The notes: generated from the sequence alone by a model not told the origin. 64,000 nucleotides of DNA from Symbiodinium natans (GCA_905221605.1 CAJNDS010000227.1:128684-192683), one strand, 5' to 3'; numbered from the stretch's first letter, positions 32,355-44,100 are shown. Program-made: numbers and translations.

Positions 32355-34112
32355 AATCTTGCAGACCCAAAGTGCATTGTTAAAATCTTGCCTTTAGGCA
32401 CAAATTCGCGGAAGCCCTCCCGCCAGCACATCGGGGAATAGGCCGTGGTAGGCTTGCAGCCCCAAGCCCGGATAGCATGGATCATGCTAATCCCAATGGT
32501 TGCGCCCTTCAGCGGAGCAGGGCCTGGTGTCTGACCCTATGCCGAGCGTGGACGGGCTGAAGCTTTTTTGGCGCATGTCAAGCGCGGAACCACACATGCT
32601 GCAGCAGCCCAAGCAGCGTCGCTGTCTCGTTCCGTCATGTGCGCGCAAGACAATGCTGGTGCCCTTCCTTATGCTGTCCTGGCCCTCGGCGCTCTCAGCT
32701 GGAATCGTGGCCAGGGAAAGGCATGAGACTTTTTTCAAAATTCTGCCTGGTTGGTGTGACAACTTTTTGACACCTCCTGTGCCGGCCGGTAGCTTCGTTC
32801 TTCACGGTCGATTCCTTTGCGGTGTCACTGACTGTGTAGCAAGACTTGCATTTCTGTGGCCCAGGACGGGTTCAGACTTCTCATTGCGCCAAACCGACGC
32901 ACTTTACGAAGGCTCGCAGCAGATTTGCTTTCCTTTGCTTGGCATCCCATTTGTGAAGGTTCAGGCTCACCTATTCTATTGTTCATGATCCTGTCGTCTT
33001 CGGGGCAACTTTAGATGGATGCCGCAACGTGGAGGTGGAAGGCATTACCTTCAAAAGGTGCCATGTAAACTCTGCGAATTCTTGCGAATCTGGAATTCCA
33101 AACCACACCTCCCGCATCTCCTCACAATAGGCCAGAACTTGCTTAACCGTTTCCATGAGGCGAAGAGAAAAAGCCATACTGCCTGGAATCCGTTAAGCGC
33201 CAAATGCTGAGTGGCAAAAAGCGTCGCGGGCATGAAGGAGCGCGGTCTGGTCTCCTACCTAAGGTACAGGAGCAGCCAGCCTTGCCAACATTCATCCCCT
33301 CTCCCAAATCTTTCTGCAAATACCAGGCCTTCACCTCATAGCAAGCGTCAGGAACCCCATCCTGCAGAGGCCCGCTTGCACACGGAAGCATCTTCCACCC
33401 ATAGCGTACGATCGCCTCATCGCCAGAGGGCAAAGACCTGGCTGCCAGCACATCGAGGTGGATGTACACCTGATACTCTTAGCCGAAACACAGCAGATGA
33501 CGTCTGCAGGTCAGCAATTGGCTGAAAAGCTACCTTCCGACTCCTCGATCTGCGCTTAGGCATGGTCATGACATGGGCTAAGGTTATCTGAAAAGTCTTG
33601 AGGTGTATTTGTTGCCGCCAGTCTTTATGCTGGTTCCCGGACTGTTCAACACGGGCTTCGGAGGGATTTTGCTCCTCTGGGAATTTGGCCGAGCAATGCA
33701 CCAAACCCAGCCAAACCCACTGCACCCTGCGTCGACTAACCCAGCTGGCCTGCTCGGTTTCCTGGCTGGCTTTGCCTGATCGGCTTTAGCTCGCACTCAG
33801 CTCACATGCTCATTCGTTTTGGCCAACATCATGCCCAACATCTCCTGTGGAACAGCAGCAAAGCCACCACAGATGCTTGAGCTCGAGGCTAGCAGCTTCT
33901 ACCTCGCCCGGAGCTCCCACCAGCAACGGAGTTTCGCCCACCGAGGAGCACAGCAATGAAAAAGGTCGTGTCCTTGAATCCCGCCACGTCAGCTTCGAAT
34001 GCCACATGACGAGGGCCACGCAAGCCCCGAAAACCCGGGGTCCCAGCACCACTGGGCGCACCTCCGCAAGCTTGGGTTTGTCCTCACAGCTCATTCTCTT
34101 CATGGTGCCCAC
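32355..34112 (-). CDS. Coding exons, hypothetical protein (possible C2-like piece)
   Basis: In 5'-3' minus order: KVGTMKRMSCEDKPKLAEVR, VVLGPRVFGACVALVMWHSK and LTWRDSRTRPFSLLCSSVGE (34112-33830); MPKRRSRSRKVAFQPIADLQ (33560-33490); YIHLDVLAARSLPSGDEAIV with PLQDGVPDACYEVKAWYLQK (33465-33270); METVKQVLAYCEEMREVWFG with IPDSQEFAEFTWHLLK (33160-33050); and GATIGISMIHAIRAWGCKPT with TAYSPMCWREGFREFVPKGK (32505-32355), ending KILTMHFGSARF and a TAG. The DVLAARSLPSGD word recalls the first strand of C2 domains, but the rest of that domain is not evident. A plus frame at 32500-32988 is also open. Confidence 0.45.
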
Positions 34113-34322
34113 CTTCGACGTCTACTCTAGCAACCCAGACACGTGGGCCTCCGCCGTGCGCACCGTGGGAGAGTTTGAGACACCATTCCTGAGTCAATAT
34201 GAATACTGCAATGTTAAGTCAAATCCGCACGGCCTAAGAAAGAAAGATATCTAAGTCATGCAGCTTGCAGCTATAGCCGGACCAAGCCAAAAACGGACGC
34301 TTCTTTGCAACGATCGAACTGC

Positions 34323-34751
34323 TCAAGCCAGTAGCCACGTTGCGCAGACTCCCGCCGTTCTGTTGCACTTAATGTTTTGAAACCAGCCAAAGTCCATGTA
34401 AAGGAGCACACGTGTTTTCGGGATTTTGGGATGTGCGGCATGTCTTTCTATGATTCTTTCTATGATTTTTGCTGTTTTTCTATAAGTTCTTGCGACCACA
34501 ATTTGTTGGCTTTGTGCGATTTCCCCCCCTTGCATGGCACGCAGCCGCGCTCTTGCCTCTCCTCGGTTTGACCCCTCTTTGTGCTTTGGGTGATCATCCC
34601 AACCAGGACTCTGGGCCCGCACGGACTGGAACTTAGTTTTGGGTGTTAAGAGGGCTGCAGCATGGATACAACCCCTACGCTTTAAATCTAGACTAGTACC
34701 CAGAACATACAAAGTGCAAGTGCAACCCTGTCGTCCACCACACGGTTGCAA
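34323..34751 (-). CDS. Large coding exon, hypothetical protein
   Basis: A 142-codon minus frame contains SLDLKRRGCIHAAALLTPKT, KHKEGSNRGEARARLRAMQG, GEIAQSQQIVVARTYRKTAK and IIERIIERHAAHPKIPKTRV, ending LLYMDFGWFQNIKCNRTAGV and a stop. The basic, helix-forming centre suggests a soluble protein, with no recognised family. The first part could include non-coding bases. Confidence 0.45.
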   Translation of the reverse strand: MQPCGGRQGCTCTLYVLGTSLDLKRRGCIHAAALLTPKTKFQSVRAQSPGWDDHPKHKEGSNRGEARARLRAMQGGEIAQSQQIVVARTYRKTAKIIERIIERHAAHPKIPKTRVLLYMDFGWFQNIKCNRTAGVCATWLLA

Positions 34752-34919
34752 AACTTCCAGTCGATCTCCAAACGCCGGGGCCAGTTAGCGGGTGCGGCTG
34801 TGATGACACACCCGACAACAGTCTACCCTCCGAGGGAGCAACCCAAAGCACCGGAGTTGCACACTTGGTCTCGATCGCTTCTCGCTTTCACAGCTGAGGT
34901 TCACAAGAGAATCTGGGGA

Positions 34920-35790
34920 ATGCACCTTATATAGGGGGGAGGGAATTTCTGAGAAGGAAGCACAAACAGCGGGCCCTTTGGGCGAAAGCCCGCGGTCCCC
35001 TTTGCAGGAATGTTGGCAATTCCCCCCGTCCTTCCAGCAAGCGTAGACCGCAAGCGCCCGCCCCGAAGGACGTGTGGTGTGCGAGACAATCTGTTGTCAC
35101 GAATGCAGCGGGTGGGCGTGATCGGGTTGGACCCTTCCTCGAGAGCGCCTTCATTGACTTTTGTTGAAGACTTTATGCAACTTTCGGGCGACTGTGAGTT
35201 GCAAGGTCAAAAGAAATGTTCCGGCGCCTCACACTCTTGCAGGTCAAGCCCTTCCAGCATCGCCGGCCTTTCTTTATTTTATCTACTGATTCCTTCAAGC
35301 TTCATGTCGTTCTTTCTTGGTTTCAATATTTCTTGGTTCATTATCTCTGCATGTCCTTTTTTCTGTCTGTACTTCGTTCTTGATGTAATTCTTCTTTCTT
35401 TTCGCCTTGTCTGGTTTTCTTTATGTCTCTCTTTAAGGCAAGTCTCTTCGCCCCGGGCTCGCGCAAGTCCGTCTCTGTCTCTGTCCTGGCTCTGTCGCTG
35501 TCAACCTTCTTCTTGTCATTCTGATACTCTCGGCTGTTTTTTCTACAGCTTCAGCGTATTTACTCTTCTCCTGCCAGTCCGTATCTCCTCTGCTTCTTCT
35601 TCCTCTCAGAAGACATAAGGGGGTCAACGCCGCAGCCCATTTCCCCTGCGCGTTGAGGCTGCCATCCAACCCCCCAGTGATGCAACCTTTTTCCTCTACC
35701 TTTGATTCACTGCACGGGCTGGTCTGAGCTGCTGGCCCTCGCTTGTCCTGCTTGCAGAGTCTCACAGCTGCAAAGAAGGCAAGGAGACAT
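34920..35790. other. GC-rich block followed by pyrimidine-rich tract
   Basis: 34920-35130 is GC-rich with a small hairpin (stem gcgggc at 34969-34974 with gcccgc at 34988-34993). 35260-35600 is strongly pyrimidine-rich on plus (ttctt, ttcttgg and ctctg words). It keeps a 202-codon plus frame and a 121-codon Lys/Glu/Arg-rich minus frame open, both of which may be composition artefacts. I see no recognisable gene. Confidence 0.35.
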
Positions 35791-35794
35791 GTCT

Positions 35795-36004
35795 TCACAC
35801 TTTCGCAGAACCCGGTGCAGCAGGCGGATTACAGGGAATCATAGTCAGGTCAAACGCTTCACAAAGACGAGAAAGGGAGGGTATGCAGAAAACAACGGCA
35901 ACTGCTGATCGAATCACCCTGCAAAACCCACTACAATTGATCTTCTTACGCAGCCGGGTACAGTAGTTAAAGCTTCGTCCTTGTGAGCGTACATAACACA
36001 GCAA
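35795..36004 (-). CDS. Short coding exon, hypothetical
   Basis: A 69-codon minus frame reads MLCYVRSQGRSFNYCTRLRK, KINCSGFCRVIRSAVAVVFC and IPSLSRLCEAFDLTMIPCNP before a stop. It is Cys/Arg-rich with a short hydrophobic centre. Weak candidate. The 36004-36300 stretch that follows has no clear feature. Confidence 0.3.
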   Translation of the reverse strand: MLCYVRSQGRSFNYCTRLRKKINCSGFCRVIRSAVAVVFCIPSLSRLCEAFDLTMIPCNPPAAPGSAKV

Positions 36005-36349
36005 TGCAATGTGCAGGACTCAACACGCCGCACGGCATGTTTTAAGAGCATTCAGACTCTTAAGAAACTACGGGCACGTCCTCGACATTGTAAATGCAAA
36101 CGCTGCCAAGGAGCAATCCTGACAAAAGTCATGCATCACCGCAGACTTGGAAACTTGGACAGAAGCTAGCAGGAACATTCACAAACTAATCGACATGTTT
36201 CCACCTGCCAGGTCTTCATGGTACGAGCTGCTGCCGTTCCTGGGCGCTTACTTTGCGACAATTTGGTACAACCTTAAACCTGTGGGCCCAACACGCGAGC
36301 CCTATTTTGCTCGTCTTTTGTGAATGTTCTGCTTAATGCTGCTTTGTGC

Positions 36350-38110
36350 GCTGAGTCCCCAACAGCTTGACCACCGACTGGTCGTACTTCACCGGCATCC
36401 ACTGCGGCGTGAACATCTCTTGCCTCAGCAGAGCGACAGCCGGGACGACAACATGGTCGTGCAACAACCAACGTCAAGCAACGTAGTCTGGAAGTGCAAA
36501 CAGCCAAACGCCAGGGCATTCGCACTGAAATCGGAAACTTGGCCCATGCCAACGGCGGCAAATCCTGACGATTGCCAACACTGCCAGTGCCAAGTAAACA
36601 TCTCAGAACTGCCCCGCTACTGCTCCTCATCACCCTCGCTGACAATGTAGACGTAAGCGTGGCTGACATCTTTGGGCAGGGTAACCGCCTTCATGCGATG
36701 TATAACATGCGAAGCATGACGAGTGCCATGTTACTGCAGATGGATAGCTGTCAATGTGCCTGTGAGCTTGTCCTTTCAATCCATGACGTGGTTGTGTGAT
36801 CCTCCACTGCACCGACTGGTCGGCAAAAACACAAGCAATCACAAGCAGCACACGAATGACCGGCCTGGGTGGAGAACAGTCCTCAGACTCAGAAATTAAC
36901 ACAACTTCAAGCCTACTTCGGCTCTTAACAAATAAGTACAAACACATGTACACATTTTCGAGGCCTTGAGACTGCTCGTCAACAAATTGCAGAAGCCCCT
37001 TTGCACAGACCTCCAGCTTACATGCAAATAAAAACGACTGCTGATATGAGACCAAGCAGGAGCCTTTCCCGGAAACGCTAGTAGATTGAAGTTCTTCTTC
37101 GGCCTTGGATTCTGTGCAATCAGATAGTCAGAAGGTCGTGAAATTTCTGTGAGTAGACGGCGTTCCAGTGCTCCCCTGCCCAGGCTGATGGCAGCCTGAG
37201 GCCCAATGACCACATGCACATGCTTCCACCAAGAACTCTCGAAATCTCTCGAACTTCCGTCGTCAGCCTGCAACTTGAACCAGAACCGTCACCTTCTGGC
37301 CAGCATACCTTTTCAAAACACACTTCGCCGGGTCAGACATTGTTCAGCATTTGGGCACAGGCCAATGCAAGTAGAGTCCGCGGTGGAGCCGTACTTTCAG
37401 AAAGGCCCTCGGGTAATGTTGCTGCCCAGAGCTGAATCTTAGAAGAGCAGCTCTCCATGAGGCCAGCACTTAGTGGACTCTGCCTCCATGGCATCCTTCA
37501 GGTCGACACCTTCCCATTAGCTTCTAATGTGATCATGTGCTAACTTCGGATTAAACAGCGGCCACACTGCCCATCGCATCGAAAGCCGGGCACGCTGCGA
37601 ACCAGAGCCCGCTGAGTGAAATTAATCAACTTAGATGCCAAACACGTGGCACCACATGGCATCGCATAAACCGAATATCTTTGATCTTTCAAGCTACAAA
37701 GTCAAGGCGTGTCAAAGAAATTCACAAAGGTTTCGTCCTGTCAAGCTCCACGAATCCCGCTGTTGACGAACTGCACAAATTGATTGGGGAGCACGCCAAA
37801 GAGCCACTCCATGTGCTCGCTGGCAACCGGCCTTGTAGTACAGGGCTGAATTTCAGGTCGTGTTCGTCGCTCTTGACTTTCTGGCCTCGAACCATCTGCT
37901 CTGCCTGCATTTCAAGGTTGATCTGATGGGCTGCGCCATATAGGTGCCTCCTCAGCAACAAGATCAGCAAGGACAAACAAAGCTAACAGGTGGTATGCGG
38001 CAAGTGTTGTGGATATCCCCCGTAGCACTGACAACCTCCCGACTGACTGTCCATCTTGATTTGCAGTCCCCATGTCTCCAATTCTTCTGACATTGCCCCA
38101 AGGACTTGAA
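36350..38110 (-). CDS. Coding exons, hypothetical protein
   Basis: In 5'-3' minus order: VLGAMSEELETWGLQIKMDS (about 38106-38035), NLEMQAEQMVRGQKVKSDEH with DLKFSPVLQ (37912-37830), SEHMEWLFGVLPNQFVQFVN (37820-37745, after accagcg-type acceptor cag), DDGSSRDFESSWWKHVHVVI with GPQAAISLGRGALERRLLTE (37270-37140), and VVVPAVALLRQEMFTPQWMP with VKYDQSVVKLLGTQ (36460-36350). The MQAEQMVRGQKVKS helix is loosely reminiscent of SPFH/band-7 proteins, but not enough to name it. The pieces sit in different frames, as expected for many short exons. Confidence 0.45.
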
Positions 38111-38409
38111 AGGAACTTGGATGCTGGTGGCGGTGAGTTGTCGTGCTGCGACGTGCTGCGCCCATCCAACCTTCGGGGCATTGCCTGGCTGGAGGCTCGG
38201 GGCTCTCGGTCGCTCGTAATGGGTGGAAAAAACGGCATGCATGCACCCCCTAAACTGTGCTGTGCACTTTCGCGCCCCCTCGCACCCTGTGGCCGAGTTT
38301 GCGCGACATGGTGCCTGTCCAGTGTTTCCCACACCAGATGTTGGCTTCCCACCCACACACACAACACTGCCAACCTAACCCACTTAGCACGAAAGCGCCT
38401 GGCCGTCAG

Positions 38410-38411
38410 AT

Positions 38412-38443
<32 letters not shown>

Positions 38444-38552
38444 GTACATGTACATGTACATGTACATGTACATGTACATGTACATGTACATGTACATGTA
38501 CATGTACATGTACATGTACATGTATATATATATACATACATATATACATATG
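38410..38552. repeat. Compound (CATATA)n/(CATGTA)n microsatellite
   Basis: Starts as catata repeats, changes to at least thirteen copies of the palindromic hexamer catgta/tacatg, and ends in (TA)n-like sequence. Because each unit is self-complementary, single strands can fold into long hairpins or cruciforms. Open frames through it (Cys/Thr, Met/Tyr and His/Val repeats) are artefacts. Confidence 0.95.
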
Positions 38553-38889
38553 TCAACATGTTGCACCGAGAGCCGCGCCACCGCCTCATGCCCGGTGCCG
38601 CTGAAGAAACTATCGCCTGAAAATAGAAACAACCCGGTCAGTCACTTCAATCGGGTAAGGACGCAAGCACCTGTCCAATGAGCTGCGCTGGCTGAGAAAG
38701 CGTCGCTTCCTTGTGGTGTCGCAAGGAACGCTCATGCCCTTCACGGTGCTCACAAGAGTTTATGTGAGTAGTTGTGGACTTCTGATTGAGAAGGTCCCTG
38801 GGAAAATACCCCCGGGGCGGCTGGGCCACGAACGACGCAAGTTTGCTTTAAACACTACCAATTCGAACTGTTGTCGCTAAAACCCACCT

Positions 38890-38955
38890 ACAAGAATGCG
38901 AGGTTGCGGTTTTTGGTCTCCTCGGGTAGCATGCCGTATACTGTAATCCAGCTGT
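38890..38955 (-). CDS. Short coding exon
   Basis: After a good acceptor (cacagctggattacag, minus strand) the sequence reads YGMLPEETKNRNLAFL and then meets TAG, which is likely intron. It is probably an internal exon of the gene segment running between 40.8 and 36.3 kb. Confidence 0.35.
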
Positions 38956-39179
38956 GGTCGAAATAAGGCTCTGCCTAACAGAAGGTGTTTCTTGGGGTTT
39001 GGTGTTGTGAGTTGGGCTAACTTCCGTTGACCAGTGAGATGGGCCTTGCGCAGGGCCCAAGCCTGTCAGCGGGGCCTGCCCACGTGTAGGGCGTGCAAAA
39101 ATCATGCAAAAGGAACAAGCTTTTGGTCAGTTCAAGCCCGTCATTTAAGCAGCACGTCTCGCATTAGAGTCGGCGCACT

Positions 39180-39479
39180 TTACTTGCGCAGCCCAACCGA
39201 CGAAACTACAGACCGTGGCTGCCTGAGTCCGGTGTGGGCTCGGTCGCACGGGTCCCCCAAAAGGCTCCACGCCCGGCTGCGGATCGCGTCGGCGTGGCCC
39301 ACCACATCGATGAGGCCAGCGTTGCCAGGGAGTCGACGTCCCCCCGAGCTGCTGACGAGCAGCAGCGAGGTGTTGGTATCACGGGGAATGCCAGGACTGA
39401 GGGTCATGAAGACGAGCGTCGCATGAGCTGCGACGAAACGCTCGCGCGCCTCAATGGGCAAGGCGGCGACGGGGTCCAT
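39180..39479 (-). CDS. GC-rich 99-residue ORF, possibly intronless
   Basis: An ATG-to-TAA minus frame reads MDPVAALPIEARERFVAAHA, TLVFMTLSPGIPRDTNTSLL, LVSSSGGRRLPGNAGLIDVV, GHADAIRSRAWSLLGDPCDR and on to SSVGLRK. G or C dominates third positions, unlike neighbouring exons, and the block 39180-39620 is GC-richer than its flanks. It could be a small intronless gene, a retrocopy, or a transferred fragment. The plus strand is open as well, so composition alone may explain it. Function unknown. Confidence 0.35.
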   Translation of the reverse strand: MDPVAALPIEARERFVAAHATLVFMTLSPGIPRDTNTSLLLVSSSGGRRLPGNAGLIDVVGHADAIRSRAWSLLGDPCDRAHTGLRQPRSVVSSVGLRK

Positions 39480-39899
39480 GCATGGCGGCCTGCTCGTCCG
39501 TCATCGCCGCCATGAGCTAGGCGGCAGCCGCCTGAGGCGCGACCCAGACAGCCCTCAACGAGGCCATGGAGACGAAGGATGAGCGCTAGCTGAGTCTCGA
39601 AAGTGTGGCGGCTTGAGCGGTGAATGCTTCGGCATGCGACGCTCCAGCTTGTCCCTACGCACACTACATGTGATTCAGAACCTTCTTTCATGGCGACCCT
39701 CTTCAGCAACAACTCTGAACCACGGACGGCCCGATCGGGTCAGCGCTTCCCGCGTCTGCAGTAGTGAAGTCTAGGATACGAAAGCCAGGGCTGCTGGACA
39801 GATGAGCAGGACGGATCGCCGGGATAGACCCAGGCCAGTGAGCTAAAGTGTTGCAGGTTTCTTCTTGAGGTGGGTTTAAGCACCTCCTTGCCCAAACCC

Positions 39900-40800
39900 T
39901 GCCAGGAGATGGCCAAACCTTCAGCGCTGCCAAGGCCTCATCAACCTTGAAGGACACTGCAGCTGCAGAGGAATGCTGATGCTGCCCCAAGAGGACAACT
40001 TATGTTTTTCTCACGCTAACCGCACAGCTTCATGAAGATGCAAGCTGCTGGCAGGAACAGCCACATCCCCCTCGCTCGGGTCTTCCCGATCGCTGGAGTG
40101 CCCCCCCCCCACCCCCCCGAGAGAAAAACGCCGCTCAGGGGGCCCGCCAAGAGCATCCGGCAGAGAATCGCCGGAGTGCCCAAACCCCACAAAACCGCAT
40201 ATAACCGCCTGTAGTGTCATACCAGTCTTAAGTCTCCCGCGGTTTTCTTGTTCTTGGATTTCTTGGGAGGCTAGACTCCTGGATGCTCATATTGTTTTCT
40301 GTGAAGAGGAAACTACTCCGATTCCGTTTTCCAACGGCGTTGGACCATTCCGAAATCATTTCCTGATAAATGACTCTGTGCAGGCAAATGCAGGCGAGGT
40401 TTCGCACGACTTCGGGGCGCATCAATGATCAGAAGTCCACGTTAAACAACCCTTGCCATTGCGAGATCTGCCCCTTCATTGCTCATGCAAAACCCGTACA
40501 CTGAGGACACATCATTCCAGATCTCGAACCGGACCTTCATGCTGGATCTCGAAGTTGTGACCTTGGCACAGCATATGTAAGAAAGGACCTGTGTAATTTC
40601 GTGTCAGTCTGGGTGCCGACCGGCACGCACTCAGTCCATGTAGTCACATCCTCGACCTCATCGTAGCTGGGCCTGCGGATGCTCACTGGATTCTGGATGT
40701 CTCTGGACGTCTCAAAGCGGTCCCCAGCTCTTGCTCCAGCGACGTAAGATGGCGCAAGCCTCTGAGCCTCTGACTTCGCGGCTTCTTTCAGACCGGCGGC
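39900..40800 (-). CDS. Coding exons, hypothetical protein
   Basis: In 5'-3' minus order: LKEAAKSEAQRLAPSYVAGA, RAGDRFETSRDIQNPVSIRR and PSYDEVEDVTTWTECVPVGT with QTDTK (about 40797-40600); SSMKVRFEIWNDVSSVYG (about 40560-40495); PEVVRNLACICLHRVIYQEM with ISEWSNAVGKRNRSSFLFTE (40415-40290); and SSAAAVSFKVDEALAALK (about 39970-39915). The first exon follows a cttctcag acceptor and is strongly protein-like. Together with 38.9 and 36.3-38.1 kb this may form one gene. No family was recognised. Confidence 0.5.
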
Positions 40801-41339
40801 TGAGAAGACCTTTAAGACCGGGTTGGCCCTGCCAGCTGAGAAAGTGCACGCTGGGCAACCGTGGGCTACGGAAGTGTGAAGAACGGCTTACACATCTACA
40901 CTGCCGTACACTGCCACACACTGCCACACACTGCCTGTACAGCTCTCCCCTGGCTAAGCCCATGCTGGGAAGCCCACACGTCCCTCAAGCCCAACGCGGC
41001 AACCGAAACCTGTCGGTCGCAAGCTGCTCAAGCTACTGGCAACGATACACAAGTGCTCGACAGGACCTGAGACCAGTCGCTACCAGTCGCTTGCAGGGCA
41101 GAAGCTGACGGGGCAGAGGGCGAGGCGAAGAAGTATCGCTCTTTGCCTTTGCTGCCGTGCATCAGGCCAGTGTAGACCTAGGGCGGAACTCGTCGCAGAT
41201 CATTGCTTTCCATTAGTTTTCCGTTGCTTTCAGCAAATTCGGCGCAACTTTGTCATGCGCCAGACTAGAGAAACATGGACCGGTCGGCGGACGACCCCAG
41301 TGACCCGGAACCCATGTCTAATTAGTGACTGCTGATCGA

Positions 41340-41610
41340 GGAGTTGGCATCCAGCATGGGTTTCTTGGACCTGCAGCAGCATGCCAAGTTTCAAGACGTT
41401 GCTCAAACCATGAAGTACAACCAAACAAGCAAGTTGTGCAATGTGACTGGCTCGTCGTGGGGTTCCGTTCCTGGGGCTGCAGTCTGTGCGATGCATGACA
41501 GTCTGGCACATGAGACGTGGGCTGTGGCCACGGCCATCCACATAAACGTCCAGGGAAAGTTCTACCTTGCCAATCGTACTGGCCTTGAAGCCGGCACACT
41601 CATTCGCTAG
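41340..41610. other. Exon candidate, strand undecided
   Basis: The plus strand, after gatcgag|gag, reads MGFLDLQQHAKFQDVAQTMK, YNQTSKLCNVTGSSWGSVPG and AAVCAMHDSLAHETWAVATA, ending TGLEAGTLIR and a TAG. The minus strand is open too, with SCARLSCIAQTAAPGTEPHD and EPVTLHNLLVWLYFMV. The plus reading is smoother, but would run against the rest of the window. Confidence 0.35.
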
Positions 41611-42514
41611 CCGCGGATTTGCGTCACGATGCCATGACTGCGCATCATCCTTCGGGGCCTCCTTGTTGTGCAGCGCTGCTCTGAAGTGTAGCCTTGCTGC
41701 ATATCTATCAGAATCAAAGAGTCAAGCGAATATGAGAAGTCCGTCGGCACCCACTATGGGATCTATAGGAAATACAACTGTTGCTAGCAAAAGCTCACCA
41801 CCGGCCGACAACCATTCAGCCTTGTGTGGCAAACGTGGCCCAAAAACGCCCAAACTCCCGGCCAGGAAGCTGGTGACTTCGATACACAATCCGGTCATCA
41901 AGATTGGCCAACGAGTCCTTTGAGGTCTTGCAACTGTCTCTTTGTTGTTGAAGGAGGCGTCACCCGGAGGCGGACGTGCGTTGTGGGCTTTTGTTTGGTG
42001 GCTTCGGGCTTGGGGTTTAGGGTCTTGGAACCAGAGCCCAGAAACTGTCAGTAGGTGCCATAACACAGCTGGCTTGGGCGTTGCCCTGTCCACTGCGATA
42101 CTGCGTTTCTTGGATCGTGGAGGGGCCTCCACGGCCGAAACAAGAATGAGTTACGTTCGCGCAGTGAATGCATCAAGTGACCAGAATATCCATGACCGAG
42201 CCATGATTTCGTCCATGCAGTATCCATTGACCAGAGCGACCAAGCCCGAACCATGTGTATGTCCATGCAGACCCCACGCTTGGCAGCGCAAGCCCAAGAC
42301 CCTCAAGCCCCACGCTTCTACAAGCCCAAAAACGACGGAAACTTTCAACAATCAGAACTCTACAGAAAATGTGCTTGAGAATTTCAAGCAGGCGACTTCA
42401 AAGTTACATTTGTGCGAAAAGTGATCTGAACGTTAGCGTGTTTTATCGACACCTGCCAAAGCTCCTCGCGAAGGAGAAAATGCCTTTGACCTTCGTGCAT
42501 ATACCCTTATTCAA

Positions 42515-43860
42515 CATGACAATAAAATATCTCTAAATCCTCCAAACGCACCGGTCCCTAACAGGCGCCCCACCCTGTTCAAGCTAGAGCTACCAGTAAG
42601 CCCAGGCTCCTTCCAAACACCGAGGCTGGTTTCCTCTGGCATCTCTGGCTCTGAAATGTCGGTGCTCACGTCATCCTCCAGCGCAGGGATCTGCAGGGAC
42701 TTCCAGCAGCTTGGTTCATCTGAACCGCCGAACCGCCCGCAGCGCTCACAACAGTCACAACAGCCTGATGTACATCCTTCGGCTTTGGGCGGACGAGAAC
42801 CTCCGCTCGCAAGCCATAGCTGAGAAGATCCACCTCGCAGCTGGAAGCCACGGGAGAAGCCACGGGGGAAGCGCTGCGTTGCTGCACCGCAACAAGCACA
42901 AACTGCAAGCGAATGCTACGCAGAGATGGCTCAGATGGCAGTGGCCGTGCCTTGCTGGCATATAAGTTCCACATGAAGCGATTGAGTGAATCGTCTTTGC
43001 TTGCCTTTCCCTGGCTCCTGAACACACAGTAGCAACATGGCATAAGTCTGAAGTGCAATGCTCAAAAGATGCAAGTGGAGGCAGCTCAGCCAGTGGCCCG
43101 AAGTCAAAGACATGTGCGGTTTGGTTACTTTGGCTTGTCTGCCTTAAGGATCAGCACAGCTAAGCACAACTTTCTTCCTGCCTGAATTCTAAAAAAGGCT
43201 TTGGCTGTCCAACAGGGGCAGGTTTTGGTGGTGCTGCACTCACGGTACTCACCCCTACACTGCCATGAGATCCGCATGATCCGCAGATGTCGCTGCAGAT
43301 GCCATGAGCGGGATGTCTGCGTCCGGCATCCGCACACCAAGGCGCCAGCTTTGACTTTCCAACTGGCGACGCGTCATTCGAATGAGGCACTGCCTTGCAG
43401 GTAAACAAGAATCAAGCGCCGATGTACTCACGACCATCACCCGCCCTCCTCGGCCCTTCCGAATGAAACCCGAATAAAGCCGATGCTTGAGTTGACTGAA
43501 AGTTACTGGTACCTGCAAAAAGAAGTGCCTACCAGCTGCAGCGATCACAGAAGCAGCACCCCCTCCCCACCTTGAAATCCACAACCACCAGTGCTGCATC
43601 TTCCTGCAAAAGCAAACGAGACTCCGCAATGGCGGGCTTATCCACAGCGCCGACAGACTCTTGGCGGGCCTCGTTAGAATCGTCCAACTTGATGCCACTC
43701 ATCCTCCGACACATTGGCACGTGCAGCACAGCGAATGAAACAGCTTCACGACGAGTCTGTTCGTACCATCTCTGTACCTCAAACAAATATCGAACTTGTC
43801 CGGGTCGAAGCCTAATTAGCAATTTAGAGGTTCCGACAAGCAGTAACTACAAGCATGACC
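42515..43860 (-). CDS. Coding exons through a likely C-terminus, hypothetical protein
   Basis: In 5'-3' minus order: IRLRPGQVRYLFEVQRWYEQ, TRREAVSFAVLHVPMCRRMS, GIKLDDSNEARQESVGAVDK and PAIAESRLLLQEDAALVVVD with FK (43822-43577); then, across an intron with gtgggg donor, HRLYSGFIRKGRGGRVMVV (43490-43432) ending at a gtgagt donor; MTRRQLESQSWRLGVRMPDA (43390-43260); SIRLQFVLVAVQQRSASPVA with CEVDLLSYGLRAEVLVRPKP and KDVHQAVVTVVSAAGGSAVQ (42930-42700); and IPALEDDVSTDISEPEMPEE with TSLGVWKEPGLTGSSSLNRV (42690-42520), finishing FGGFRDILLSC and TGA. This is a strong exon series with no named domain. Confidence 0.55.
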
Positions 43861-44039
43861 GTCTAATGTCTCATAAGCACACGACCGGCTCGTAGTTCGC
43901 ATTGCCGAATTGCCACCTGGATGTGACACTCACACGGATACAAACAGCAAACGGCGATACGCAAAGCTCACCACCGAAGACCCAACTGGCGGCGAAAGTA
44001 TACATGCGATAGCATACTTCAACCGCGCCGTTCATGAGG

Positions 44040-44100
44040 CGGCCCAACCACCCAAACCTATTCCTTTTAGGGTTTAGGGCCTAAGCTTTAAAATATACAT
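44040..44100 (+). repeat. Short telomere-like word
   Basis: A short run (ccttttagggtttagggcct) at about 44066-44085, just before the satellite array. It is a minor member of the dispersed TTTAGGG-like family. Confidence 0.5.

Noticed and set aside
32500-32988. A 162-codon plus frame from ATG to stop
   Set aside because: It overlaps minus-strand exon sequence with good acceptors and consistent neighbours. It is kept only as an alternative in the evidence for the minus segment.
35010-35618. A 202-codon plus frame with hydrophobic segments
   Set aside because: The second half is a pyrimidine-rich tract and the frame opposes the cluster. No family resemblance was found.
38384-38681. Reading frames with Met-Tyr, Cys-Thr or His-Val repeats
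   Set aside because: They come from the CATGTA microsatellite and are open in all frames.
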